NCBI RefSeq assembly: GCF_037975245.1
Contig: NC_092576.1
Span: forward strand, 22,011,611 to 22,075,610
Length of the DNA stretch: 64,000 bases
Direction of reading: 5' to 3'
DNA from: Apostichopus japonicus
Taxonomy: Eukaryota; Echinodermata; Holothuroidea; Aspidochirotida; Stichopodidae
In this document: piece by piece, positions 9,160 to 21,540 of the stretch
How the letters are laid out: every line of letters starts with the position of its first letter
How positions within the stretch are numbered: the first letter of the stretch is position 1
Program-made: the position numbers and the translations under genes
Notes under the pieces: model-generated
Databases searched by the model: none
The model's input: only the letters and a program-made list of their open reading frames with translations
What the model was told of the DNA's origin: nothing

Positions 9160-11045
9160 AAGAACAAGAGCCCAAGGGCACTGTGGTTCCTTGAATAGGG
9201 GTATATGACAATACACACATAAATATTATCAAGCAAGATTGGGCTGAAAGAGTCCAAGGAATTGTGGTCCTACATGTACCCATAAAGTAACCAACACTAT
9301 AGCCAACACTTTTGTGATCACAAATTGTTATCAGATTTTTGATCGGAAGGCACTTTTGAGATCTGAATATGGCGTCGAAAATGTAAGAAATATTAGGTCA
9401 CCTACAAGCGGGTCAACAGATATGATAACATTGGTGACCTTAAATCCCATGACGGTTAAGTTTTAAAAATGTTCCAGCACATTCACAACTTGTCCCAAAA
9501 TATAAACCATGTCACACCTTGGCATTGGGAGTTAATTGCATTATATGTCTAAAAATTAACTGTGAACTTGTATACATACATAACTTCACACACATAGGTC
9601 ACCTGGGGGTCATCTCATTGACATTTTTGATCGGTGAGACCTAACTAGAGCATCAAAACTGTAAAAATTCAAACATTTTTTATTGCCCATTTTCTCCCCC
9701 CAAAATACTATATTTTTAACATTAATTGACCTTTGGTGACCTCGGATCACATGACCATTAAGTTTGAAAATATTCCCCTTTACCATTTGCAACTTGTCCT
9801 AAAATATCAACTGTGTCACACATTGGCACTGGGAGTTATTGCACTAAATGTCTGAAAATTAAGTTTGACCTCATATAACTTCATGCACAAAGGTCACCTG
9901 GGGTCAACCAGTTGACATTTTTGATCGGTGAGACGTGAATATACCATCAAGACTATAAAAATTCAAACATTTTTTCTTTGCCCATTTTCTCACCCAAAAT
10001 ACTAGTTTTTTAACATTAAATGACCTTTGGTGACCTCGGATCACATGACCATTATGTTTGAAAATATACCCCTATACCATTTGCAACTTGTCCCAAAATA
10101 TCAACTGTGTCACACTTTGGCACTGGGAGTTACTGCATTAAATGTCTGAAAATTAACTTTGACCTCATATAACTTCACACACAAAGCTCACCTGGGTGTC
10201 AACTCATTGACATTTTTGATCGGAAGGTACCTTTGATATCCAAATCTAGCATCAAAACCAAACATTTTCTTTTTCGCCAGTTTCCTCCCAAATTAAGCAC
10301 ATTTTTTCTAATGTGACCTTTCACCTTTTGATCTTGGTTTCAGATGTAGTTTGATCTCCTGATTCCAAAAAACAACAGGACAAGTCTGTACAGCCATCCT
10401 AACTCCGACCGAAAAACTTTGACCCCATATAACTTCGCACATGAAGGTCACACGGGGTCAACCTATTGACATTTATGATCAGAAGGTACCTTTGACATCT
10501 GAAAATAGCATCGAAACTGTAAAAATCTCCAAAACACTTAAAGGTCACCAGAGGTCAAATTGAGGTCAAGGGTCACCCAGATGAGGTCGACAATTGGATT
10601 ACATTGAAGCAACTCCCAACCCTAACAAACAATTCGTTTCAAGTTATCGCAAAAATACTAGTTTTTTAACATTGATTGACCTTTGGTGACCTTGGATTGC
10701 ATGAATGTTAAATTTCAAAATGTTCCCCTAACCAGTTCACAACTTGTCCCAAAATATCAACCTTGTCACACATTGGCAATGGGAGTTATTGCAGTTTTAA
10801 TATTTTCGTTTTTTGGACCATAACTGACCTTTGTGGGCACCAAAAACAATAGGGCACACCTTCTCCATATGGGGAATCTATAGTCCAAGTTTGGCCTCAA
10901 TCCAACTTTTACTTATTGAGATAGAGCGTATCCAAGCGTCACAGATGCACACACAGACATACACACACGCGCATGCACGCATACATACATACACACACGC
11001 CAAGTTGAACGCATAGGTTCCTTGCTTTGCAAAAAGCAAGGAACC
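9160..11045. repeat. Interspersed repeat with internal ~295-bp tandem units, ending in a hairpin
   Basis: It begins near AAGAGCCCAAGGGCACTGTG followed by GTTCCTT. It contains units marked by TGACATTTTTGATCGG at 9619, 9913, 10208 and, degenerate, 10467, each with TTGACCTTTGGTGACC and CACAACTTGTCC-type segments: period about 295 bp, with a partial unit before and after. It ends with a CA-rich tract and a hairpin at 11016-11045 (13-bp arms GGTTCCTTGCTTT and AAAGCAAGGAACC, 4-base loop). The same family recurs at 19.46-20.5 kb, and an inverted end is at about 25.38-25.42 kb. No protein is encoded. It is probably a non-autonomous element or mobile satellite in an intron. Confidence 0.75.
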
Positions 11046-14000
11046 AAAAACACAAAATCGCTTATAACTCGAAAACGGAAGGAGACATCGACTTTTGTCG
11101 ACTGTATAGGGATTTCCTAAACCGAATTTTGATGCGCTCTATCCACCTGTGTCATTTATGAGCTTTTCTGACGTAAGCTGCAGTACGTAATTTCTCTATA
11201 CCAGTTCCGCGAAATTTATTTACGCAGTAAACATCGTTCAGTAGGTTTTCTTTCACAACGAATATTCAAAGTTGTGCTCCACACGCTTCACAGATATTGT
11301 TTTATGTCGTTCATTTTCAATTCTACTTTAAAATTACATTTTCGAACGATGCATTGCATGCCTTATCAAGCATTCCTGATTAGTAAAACTAAGGAAGGAT
11401 ATTCAAATATATATTATTTTCATTTGACATGATTTTATGAGTTGTTCCACTTGAAAAACGATGATAAAACCGAAAAACAAAACATTTACTTCTCATGTGA
11501 CGCATACCGGGAGACTCATAAAAACTCCCCCTACTCATTAAAATAAACTTATACATGCCGTCAGGCCAGTTGAAAGCCGTCAGGCCAGTTGAAAGCCCTC
11601 CCCAGTAATGTTTGATCAGCTCTTCCCAATATACAATACTCAAATAAGCAATGAAAATATATTCATTTTCCACAGAAATCTACCCAACGTGGGCCCCAAG
11701 TCACTGCTTTATTTTCTTAGTAGTCATGGAAACAATTGTTTGCAACTCTCTTGCTGGCCAGGTGTTTTCAAGTTTTATTAATAGCACGACTTTTGATTGG
11801 TTCATTCAAGATAAACTTTCTATCCCTGCTGGATTGTTCTACTTATATATATATATATGAATGAATATTTGGTTTTCAATTAACTAAGTAACAGATAACA
11901 TCCATTCCATTACGAACAGTAGGGGTAAAATAATGTTTGCTTCTAGAGGCAGCCAGCCATGAAGGTTCTGCACTGCTAAACCCCCCACGAAGATAAATAC
12001 TATGCTAATTAACATAAGGTAGGCGTGAATTTGACAAAGCCAAGTTTATGATTGGACTAAGCCTTTCAAAAAAGTTTGGTGGTGGAGATATCCAGGGTAG
12101 GGAATGCACATGTAAGCAGCATACTATAGGTAGCCCAGACCCAGGCTGCGACCTTACCAGGGCAGTCCATCTGCTTTCGCGGGCAACTTACAGTAACGGG
12201 TTAGGGGGAAAATAACAGTTTTTTTTTTTTTTTTTTTTTTTGCGTGCATTGAAGTCGGGGAGATTTTTTGGACGGAATGCGCTCTCTGAAAAGTTTGAAA
12301 GTGAGTGCGGTTCTGTAGTAAACGGTACTGTAGTACGTCAAGTAACACAGGAATTTATTGGAAATAAAGATCTCTTTGATATCCAGCTACGACTGTTTCA
12401 TTGTTGATATTTTTTTCTTGTTTTTTTCTGACACTGCGTTCCTTGGTGAGTTAACTTATACTTATCGTAGTTTAATACTAGCCTATAACTTAAGAGTCAT
12501 AGAATGTGCTTGTTACGATCAACCAAGACTAGATTTTATTATCCTAGCCAAATCATTTTTCAAACACCTAGTACAGAACTTACTCCGTCTTATATACAAT
12601 CAAACTTTTGCAACGTTTGTAATATTCCTCGGCAACTTCTGGTAGAGTCTGAAAACGGCTGTAGTTACACTAAGGATTCAACGCAAGTCACAACCTTGAT
12701 ATGTCTAGAATTGCCTTTGCGGTTTTTGATCGCGATAACTTTCGTGGAAATTTCGTTGAAACTTCATTGACAACCGTGCCCGCAGTAGTCTAAATCTTGT
12801 CAACGAAATTAACCGATTTTCAACTTTTTTTATCGATTTTTAACTTTTGTTATCGATCGTGGATTTTTTTTCAACGGGAGTTAAGCGAAATCAGTACTGT
12901 ACTTCGAGTGTGCTCTATATTCACTAACAAGCATGTTTGAAGGCATGTTTGATATTCAATTTGCATGTGATCCTTGTCCAGTGGTAGTTGTACAGGATAA
13001 GTGAAAAACCAGAATGAAAACATTTCATGATTCCTTGCTGCTGTTCATTAGTTCCATTCATAGGGAAATTTCTAAGAAAGCCCTAATTCAACAATAGCAT
13101 TTCATACACACACACTTTTGTTACCAAAGCAATGCTAAGCCCTGCCCTTTCATAAATTTGTATCATATCAATTGCAACATACAGCATGTGTATAGGCTAT
13201 CTGCCAATATCATCATATCAAGTTTGATGAAATTCCGACTAATACAGTACCGCCCAGATTAAATCGGCCATGGCATCGTGTATCGTGATGCCTTTATCTT
13301 TTTCTATCAATTTCTATCGTGAAACTTGACTACTGTAAATTTTTTGTACACGCTACAACGATATAACGATATACCACGATCACACGCTATATCGTGATAC
13401 CAGACCTTCACGATAGCAAGCATGACTGCTACATTCACGCTAACACGTTATATCGTAGATCGTGATTTCAAGCCGAGTGCGTCACAATTCGTAACTTCGT
13501 TTGGGCTTTGGATTTCTATTATTCACGCTATTTTGTTAAGACGTAATATCGTGTATCAGGAAGTTCCTACTCTACTGTGCGAAAATGGATCTTTACAGGA
13601 GTTCCGACTTGAAAACTTTTTGAAGTCAGCTCACAACTTTACATGTTTAACTTTTTATTTAACAACAGTAACGTTACGTACGGATAGCGACTTTTCTGTT
13701 ACTAGTGTTAGTTGTACATTTTATGTTCCACGTTACTTTGAATAGTTGGCAACATTTTGAAGAATAATAAAGTACTACAAAGCCTTTCTTGTGTTAAGTT
13801 TTCATATAAATTATCGTTGGTTCCAACAGAATGAAAAGGAAAAAAATCCACCCAACAACTTTGAAGCAGGGCCGGTTAAAAACAAAACATGTTTATCATC
13901 CGCGCAAGGGGCCTCCCTTTTCCTGATTCCCGAATCTCTATTCAGATTCAAGAAATCTAACTAACCTTAAAAATTATTTTGTTAAGGTTGCCACATATTC

Positions 14001-14886
14001 CAAACTAGTATTAGCGCATGAAAAGAAGAAAAACGTCAGCCTGTTTTTTTTTTCAGATCTCAGTACGAGAAACATGTATTTTATTTGGATAATAGAAAAA
14101 CTTTCTTTAATGTGGTTAATTAATATTTTCCTACCTAGCTGTATTTAATAAAACCTTCATGAAAACAGACTTTTTAGAAAATGGATTTTGAAGCTCAGTC
14201 AACAATTTAAAAAATGCTTACCGTTAAATACTGGCGTCAAAAAATACATTTCGTATTTATTCCAATAAAGATGCACAAAGGATAAAAATGCGAAGTACAG
14301 CTTACTAAATAGAATTGAAACTGCATGTACAGTACATGGTCATTTTAAGTATCCAAATACTATACAAAGAGATCGAGTTCATCGAAACACCCCTTTTCCC
14401 TACCACCCGAGGAAAAGCGTCTTTTATAAATTATAGTACCACACAGTACTTTACATTTGATACATAAGTAACATCTATAACAACTTCCCAAAATTTGTAT
14501 GTGTCGCAATAGGTTAAGTTATAACCGCACAGTACCATTAATAATTTGCATATTACATCAAATATTACACTCAGGCGTCCAGATGGCGGGAAAATGTACA
14601 ATCATGTACAATTTGTTGTGTCGTTCCCACGGTGCAATGAACTTGGGCAAGTTGCCAAGTTCGAATGTCGTTGACCTACTTATGTTCCGTAAACAATGTC
14701 AATGGGAATTATGTGTGTAAAAACTTGTTGTTTTTCCACGTGTTATATACTGAATGTTGGTCACGTGAATACTTGTCTACTTTAAATCTTTTTCTCGGTT
14801 GGATGTGGTAGAAATTCAACCATCTTAGCCTTGTAAACTATAAATTTGCCAAATCATGTGACAATAGTAATACATGAATTACTTAC
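11046..14886. other. Intronic DNA of the NLR gene, no exon seen
   Basis: Holds a 21-bp tandem duplication (GCCGTCAGGCCAGTTGAAA twice, 11555-11597), a 23-base T run (12219-12241) and a stretch rich in ATATCGT motifs (13260-13560). Short ORFs are scattered but lack splice signals and recognisable domains. Confidence 0.5.
13260..13560. repeat. Cluster of TATCGTG / CGATATA motifs
   Basis: About ten copies of TATCGT or its complement occur within 300 bases (for example ACGATATAACGATATACC and CGCTATATCGTGATACC). They form imperfect inverted repeats rather than a clean tandem array. The function is unknown. Confidence 0.45.
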
Positions 14887-16424
14887 CTTGCTTTTAGCTG
14901 CAATGTCAAGAATCTGTATTGTTGACCTTTGAAGGAGTTTACTATCAGTGGATGTGATCGTCACGCCTCCTGTTAATAAATTTTTCACAATGGCAACTAC
15001 GTCATCAGCCTCACCAACTTGTTCAAAGAAACAAAGTGATGCGAAAGATTGCCCGCCTTCCATTCCTTTCAGATACTTGATGATTCTTGATGAAGCTTTC
15101 TCATTGAGTCCACAAGCAAATCTAAAGACAAACTGTAGATCAACAGGGTTTATTTTCTTGAACTTATTCCGGAGCAAAAGAGGCAACATGCTCCCTGCAC
15201 ACTTTGAAAGATAGTTGGCTGCGTACCATTCAGCAAATAGTTTGTGATAAAATCTGACAACAGTTGTTCGCTGGATAACAGAAACTGCCGCCATCCCTGG
15301 TTTATAATTGACCTTAATAATGTCGTCTTCAATTAGGATTCCTATTGTGATGAGTTCATTGTAACATTCATCGCCAACATTGTTCTGGAAAATGTCTTTC
15401 TGCCAAACAATCTGCTGATTCTTTCCAGTAAGAGCATCAAATAATAGTTTGTTAAGCTTTGGATAATCTGGAATGATAGAACTGTCATTTGGTTTTCTAT
15501 CATGTTCCCATTTGTTCCTCATATGCTCATAAAAGCATGTTAGAATGTAATTAAAAAAACTGGTAACAGACGCGAACGATACCACGCTTTCTTCTTCGTA
15601 AGAGATATGTACAAACATCACACAGAAGAGCGGTACTTGACAAATGTCGCCTAGCACAGGACTTTTAGTGAGAAGATCATTGATTCTCCTAGCCGCTTGA
15701 TTATCATTAACAGCAACAGCTCTTCGGATGTACTCATCCCTTGCATTATCATCAAAACCTGTCAAACGAACATTGACCGTCTCTACATCAAAATTATCGG
15801 GTAAATAAGCTGACCTAGTGCATGTTATTACCTTAAAGTTCGCAAACATATTACCAGCGATGATTTTCATAAATTCTGATTTACCAAAGTTATCTTTGTC
15901 CGGATACTCATCATACCCATCTAAAATCATCACTACGCCCGGGCTGTTTAACAGAATTTCCATAATTTCTTCCTCTGTTAGTTTTGATTCAACTGGCATC
16001 AGCACCAGTTTGATCGCTTGACAAACCGACGATATGCTGCCGAGGAGTCTTAGTGGAAGCAAGATAAAGATAGATACATCTTTCAATGGAGATGAATCAG
16101 CTGCAGTGCACCAGTCATAAGCAGCTTGTAATGTAAAAGTTGATTTACCATAACCAGGATCGCCCTCTAACAGTATTCGCTTTGAAGATATTTTGTCATC
16201 ATTAAATACATCGCGGTATGATTTTAGTTTTACTGCTTCCATTCTTTTTCCTTCCAACGGACGTTCGCTTCCTGTATTTTGTCTTCCCTGTATTTCAATA
16301 CCCCCTTCTACAAATATGTCGTTCACATGAAACACCTTTTCGCGGATGTAAGGTATTGGATGGATCTTGCTGTAAAGTTGTTTGTAAAATGTCTTGAGGT
16401 ATTGTACAAACTGGCATGTCTTAT
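14887..16424 (-). CDS. NACHT ATPase exon of an NLR-type receptor
   Basis: A single large exon encodes the nucleotide-binding oligomerisation domain. Numbering from the Met encoded at 16527, Walker A is GDPGYGKST at 122-130, Walker B is ILDGYDEYP at 201-209, and a typical helical segment VRFYHKLFAEWYAANYLS lies further on. The linker KIHPIPYIREKVF...FVEGGIEI just before NACHT is the form I associate with echinoderm NLRs. The donor after 14887 is consensus (AAG then GTAAGT, phase 0). Two acceptors fit the phase-1 end of the DED exon: before 16424 (better pyrimidine tract) or before 16487. The protein would bind ATP and oligomerise in the cytosol on sensing danger signals. The frame is open throughout, so it looks functional. 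Confidence 0.9.
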
Positions 16425-16949
16425 CTGTTCTCAAAATGATAAAAACATATGTAGCTTTTACAACAGTATATAAGGCTTTGTTATGTTCTGTGTTACTTAC
16501 TTGCAATTGGTTCATAATCATGATCATGATGACGATGACGATAATTATAATATTAAAAATAATAATAGTAAAAATTATTTAACAACTATTAAAGTGTCAT
16601 ATCATCTCTGAAAAGACGTTACGTACGTAAAATATGGTAAGTATACTTAATATATAGCTTACATTTAGCTGACAAACGTTTGTAATTATTATCCTAAATA
16701 AATCAAGTTAAACAATGTTTGCAAGTTATGAACTAACCTGCTGTGATATTTACGCAACCGTTTTTTTTGTGTTGTGTTTGACAATGACTTGGTAATAATG
16801 AGAAATATTTATTTGTTAACACATAACGTATTTTAATAATATAACAGACTAGCCTACAGTTTACCCTGTAAGCAGGCATTGTATTCCGTCATTTATTTGG
16901 TCGTACATGTGTCAGTCTCTAGTCAGATATATATCGTACTACACCTTAC

Positions 16950-17213
16950 CTTCGGATCCAGGGATAATATCCTGCAGGGTTCTAAGTAAACCATGAAGTT
17001 CCAATTTATCAAGAGCAGTTAACAAGGGTGAGATGTCATTAGGCTGTATTTGACCCCTTTCTTCCATTACGGAGACCATGAGCAGCCCGGGGCTCTTTTT
17101 CTCATGTCGTAACTCGTAAATTTTAGCAGGAGGAAACATGAAGAACGTTGCAAGACTGAGTATGATTTCAGTTGTGAGGAGCTCGGCTAGTCGTGCCTTG
17201 AACCTGCCAAAAT
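16950..17213 (-). CDS. Death-effector-domain (DED) exon of the NLR-type receptor
   Basis: A 264-base exon bounded by an acceptor (TTCTCTTCACAG) and a consensus donor (GAAG then GTAAGG). It is open in phase 1 at both ends. The roughly 88 residues read as a six-helix DED: FGRFKARLAELLTTEIILSL, then LMVSVMEERGQIQPNDISPL, then LTALDKLELHGLLRTL. The last two segments fit helices 4-6, and LELHGLL stands where the family's RxDL motif would be, though not exactly conserved. DEDs recruit FADD/caspase-8-like partners, so the receptor probably signals to death or inflammatory effectors. The exon sits 525 bases upstream of the NACHT exon. A CARD, pyrin or death domain is less likely from the helix pattern, but a profile search would decide. 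Confidence 0.8.
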
Positions 17214-17289
17214 CTGTGAAGAGAATTTAACGAACATGAACCGTCTTGACTGAGTATGATTAGACAATTCTTCTTTACTCCATATTCTT

Positions 17290-19380
17290 CCACACCAACA
17301 TTGACAAGTTATGTCAATCAGTACCGGAACAAGTAGCGACCAAGGTAGAAGAACATCTTTGGGAACATTCTACACTTTACCTAAAGTCCACAAACTTCCT
17401 AAATTGATAGCCGACGCTCAACAGGAACTACCCGTAGTGACCCTTATCCGTCATTCAAACATTTGAAAACTAGCCAGGACACTAAAAGCAATTCCCTCCT
17501 TGCCGACCTATTATTTCAGGAATTGGTACTCTTACTGAGCATCTTTCAGGATACATAAGACTCCATAGTCAACCTATCATTAAACCATATTCCTTCTTAT
17601 AAACAGGATACTACACATTGTTTTGAGAATCCTTAGTAATAATCAGACAATTACCGACTAATTTCTTACTTGTAACTATGGACGTATCCTCTTTATACAC
17701 CAATATCCCTCATAATGAGGGAGTTATTGCTTGACACTTGTCATAATTTTCATTGTATGCCACCAACCCCACTTAAGCTGATGATCCTGGTCCTATTTTA
17801 CGTTTCATTTTAAGTAAAAATTAATTCTCTTTCAATGGGATTATCTCCTAATCAATAGTACCGCTATGGGCACTAAGATGGCACCATGTTACGCCAACAT
17901 ATCAATGCACGAATTGGAACAGAAATGGTATCCACTTATCCTCTTAAGCCATCACATTATCATAGATACATTGACGATATAGTTATTGTCTGGCCACATG
18001 GTGAAGAATCTCTTAAGTCGTACTTTGAACATGTTCATTTTTTATCATGACAGCATTACATTTTCTGTCAAATTTCTAAACATCAAATATAATTTTTTGG
18101 ATGGCAATTCTTTAACCACTTCGGTCTATTATAAGCCGGCTATTCATATGTATTTACACTTTCATAGTTTTCACCTACATAATCTCAAGAGTTCTACTGT
18201 TACAGCTAATGCCTTAGACTTAAACGCATTATGCAATATTCGTACCGATTCCGATTAGGTTAATCGGTTGAACACTAGTTACAGCTAATGCCTTAGACTT
18301 TTGCCTTTTTGCTCCCACCCACCCGAGTTTGAACACCAGGTATCCATTTTAACTGGTTATTTCTTGAACGTCGGATACTCACTTAATTTAATTAGACAGG
18401 GTTTTTCCAGGGCAGAAAAGTTGAGCCATGAGGACTTATTAAAATACAAGCCTAAAAGTCCTAACAAACGCATTCCGTTTGTTACCAATTACAACCCACT
18501 TTTCAAATCCTTTACAGTATGAGCTCTATCAAACAGAAATTTGCTGCTTTCCAAGTCGATCAGTCTGTAGGAGAATCGTTTAAGGTAGCCCGCATATTAG
18601 CAGTTCGTAAAGCCCAACACCTTAGGTTTCTACTCTCTCCCTCCCTTACTCAGTTTCCACATCCGCAGGCTATTTTCTATGTGGTAAATCTCGATGCCAT
18701 ATGCGCCCATATAACCCCAGGCCCCGAGGTTAAAATTCCCAATGTTGACTATAGTCTAAGACCCCCTTCTCTCTCTTGTGATTTTATTAATGTTATTTAC
18801 ATTTTCTACTGTGTACTTTGTAAAGAGGGCAATTATGTAGGTAAAGCAGGTTCCTGGTTCTGCTTACGTTTTGATAATCACAAAAAAATCTTATTCGTGA
18901 TAATTTTGCAGTATTCCCCATTTCCAAAAATTTCAATCTCCCTAGTCATTCTTTCAAAAACCTAAAATGTATTTTAATTGCCTCAAACCTCAAATCCTCT
19001 ACTGAACGTAAACATAAATAAATCGATTGGATCTTTCGTATTAAGTCTCACATCACCGGCCTCAACAAAGACTTGGAACCTCTTAAAAACTATCAGTTCT
19101 ACAAACATATGTAATCCGTTCTTTGCTCCTTAATCCGCTTCCTGTATAGTCATGGTTTCTCTGGTTCTGGTTCCATTCATGCAACTTACACTTATCTAGC
19201 GTCATAGTTTCATTGTGTTACATTTTATACTTTTCATTCGACTGTCAAGTATTGCTGACAAAGGTCCCATGGGGACCATTCAGTTTATGATGATGTACAG
19301 AACATTTCTATTATTATTAATGTTAATATTTTTTTCCTCATCTCTTTATTAACTTGTATACAAATAGACATGATAATTTA
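17290..19380 (+). mobile_element. Degenerate Penelope-like retroelement (RT plus GIY-YIG endonuclease relic)
   Basis: Plus-strand fragments in several frames, broken by stops and frameshifts, match the Penelope order. TFYTLPKVHKLPK is near 17,370, GTKMAPCYANISMHELEQ near 17,870, and the catalytic YIDDIVIVWPHGEE near 17,960. The region after motif C (NFLDGN then TTSVYYKP) runs to about 18,240. EFEHQVSILTG to KRIPFVTNYNPLF lies at 18,330-18,500. A C-terminal GIY-YIG-like part (FYCVLCKEGNYVGKAGS) is near 18,810-18,870. The RT and GIY-YIG nuclease together define the order; the enzyme nicks the target and primes cDNA synthesis there. This copy is dead. It lies in the first coding intron of the NLR gene, opposite in orientation, which fits tolerance of intronic insertions. 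Confidence 0.85.
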
Positions 19381-19460
19381 ATGAGTTCTTCAGTATTACA
19401 ATACAACTCAATCATTGACCAATAGTTTTTCTTTCATGGCGATCATGAAAATCTTACTAA

Positions 19461-20500
19461 CAAGAGCCCAAGTGCACTATGGTTCCTAGCTTGTAAGGAA
19501 TATTTACAAGGGAGCAACACTGTCCTAAACGTGTTATGTGGTCCGATGTACACACACAATATTATTGCCAAAAATATCACAAATCAACCGTTGGTCCTTT
19601 TGAGAAACTTTTGGGACCAGGTGTCTGATATGAGCATGAGTTGGCTTTTGGTACAGAAATCACAGAATCATCCTAACTGTGCTTATTCAGAATTTTAACA
19701 AACATCAAAACCTTGATCTTTAATAACTTTGCACACAAAGGTTGCAGAGGAGTCAACTTATGGACAATTTAGATCGGAATATTTCCACGAGAACTCAAAT
19801 AACCAACTGGAAAGAAACAAATATATGTCACTGGAGGTCAGCCTGAGGTCAAAGGTCACCCAATTTCAGGTCGACTATTGGATTACGTAATTCCCAACCT
19901 TGATGGACTTTTGGTTCTCAAGTTATTGCAAAAGTACTAGTTTTTGACCCCTTATTGACCTTTGTTGACCTTGGATCACATGACTGTTACGTTTTGAAAG
20001 GATCCCTTACCCCATTCACAACTAGTCCACAATTATCAACCATGTCGGGCCCTGTAATGGTAGTTTCACAAGTTTTTACGAAAAACAACATTTCGACCAA
20101 TAATTGACCTTTGGTGACCTTGGATTACATAACTGTTGTTATGGAAAATGTACCCCTTATTCATTCACAATGGTATGTCCCAATATCAGCCATGTCATAC
20201 TTCATGACTAGAAGTTGTTGCAAAAATTTGCATAGGTTGGCAGTTTTTTGCATATAAGCAACCTTGAATGACCTTGGATGACCTGATAGTTTTTATCAAA
20301 ATGTTCCCCTCAATGATGTGCACTCTGTCCTAAAATTGTTTATGTGCTTCAATGTACACACACACACAGTGTTAATGCTGATAAGGTATCAAAACCAACC
20401 TTTGGACTCACATAACTTGAGAACTGGGTGTCCAATTGAACCAGGAGTTGGTCTCCTTTATAGAGCACATAGAACTCTAATATATCAAAATATTGACAAA
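19461..20500. repeat. Second copy of the GAGCCCAAG/GGTTCC interspersed repeat family
   Basis: Starts AACAAGAGCCCAAGTGCACT then ATGGTTCC, like the copy at 9.16 kb. It carries the same TTGACCTT-TGGTGACCTTGGAT segments (19.96, 20.11 kb) and CACAACTAGTCC/CACAAT-type segments. It is more diverged than the first copy and ends without the clear hairpin. No coding sequence. Confidence 0.65.
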
Positions 20501-20847
20501 CTTTTTTTGTTTTCGCCCCATATCTCCTGAGGGCATATTTTGCAAGATTTGACCTCGAAGTCAAATGTAGTTTGACAGACAGATTCCAAAATGCAACATG
20601 ACAAGTCTGGTCACACTTGGTGACCCCCCCCCTTGAGAATCGCTGCTGAAATATTTTAACTTTTACCATTGCATGCGTTGCTATGGCAATTGAGACCAAC
20701 GAACTGCAGTATTTTATCCTCTTTATAGGCAGTGATGAAACAAAAATGAGTGTCTGTTAACCACGGATTCGTGGTTGAAGCAATTCGGATTCGTGGATGA
20801 AGCTAATCTATAGACAATTTATTCATCTGAAAGTAGAAAGAACTTAC

Positions 20848-20899
20848 TCATTTTGGTGTTATCCGATAAATTTTCGGTAGCGGGAGATGCATTAGCCAT
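20848..20899 (-). CDS. First coding exon (start codon) of the DED-NACHT-LRR receptor
   Basis: A strong acceptor (CATTTTTCAG with a long pyrimidine tract) precedes 20927, giving 28 bases of 5' UTR, then ATG at 20899 and MANASPATENLSDNTKM, ending in a consensus donor (ATGA then GTAAGT). The exon leaves one base (A), which joins the AT of the DED exon to make Asn, so the spliced frame runs straight into the DED. Since the exon has its own acceptor, at least one non-coding 5' exon must exist upstream (to the right). It is too short for the usual ORF cutoffs. The call rests on splice signals, phase agreement and distance (3.6-kb intron). A different start exon is possible. Confidence 0.65.
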
Positions 20900-21354
20900 T
20901 CTGTTTGGTTTTGTCGTCTTATCCTGTCTGAAAAATGAAAAGGCAATCAAACAATTATATTTTTTGAAACATTAGGATATTAATGAATTAATAATGTTGG
21001 TGTTGTATTAACAATGCTGATGTAAATGGAGATAGCGGTGGCTATGAAGATTTAATGATGATATTCATCCAATGATGATGACAAATACGATTGCGATATT
21101 ATGTTATTATTGTGTGAGTCAGAGCTACTATGAAAATGTCAAATCTACCAGGGAAAAATATAATTCCCTCAACTTAAGGTCAATAATTGTATTGTGGTGC
21201 AGCGTGAACACACCTTAATTGTTACTTAGGTTTTGTGGACAAAACAAAAGGTTCATAGCACAGTTTCTACACGAACAGTAACATCATATGTTACATGATA
21301 TGATAAGTTTATTGCAAAATGAAGGGACTTAACTAGCCGATTGATCCAATTGTA

Positions 21355-21540
21355 CCAATTACAAGTTAGACGGTAGTGAATCTACTCACCAGCTAGTGGG
21401 ATTTACATGTTAAACGGTAGTGAAATTACTCACTGGCTAGTAAATTTACATGTTAGACGGTAGTGAATCTACTCACTAGCTAGTGAATTTACATGTTAGA
21501 CGGTAGTGAATCTACTCACTAGCTAGTGAATTTACACATT
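21355..21540. repeat. Four tandem copies of a 43-45-bp unit containing a palindrome
   Basis: GTTAGACGGTAG recurs at 21364, 21409 (one change), 21452 and 21495. The best-preserved units contain the perfect 14-bp palindrome TCACTAGCTAGTGA. The array lies about 430 bases upstream of the NLR start exon. Confidence 0.85.

Noticed and set aside
11389-11673. Minus-strand 94-codon ORF in the NLR intron
   Set aside because: It spans a 21-bp tandem duplication, has no LRR spacing and no splice sites.
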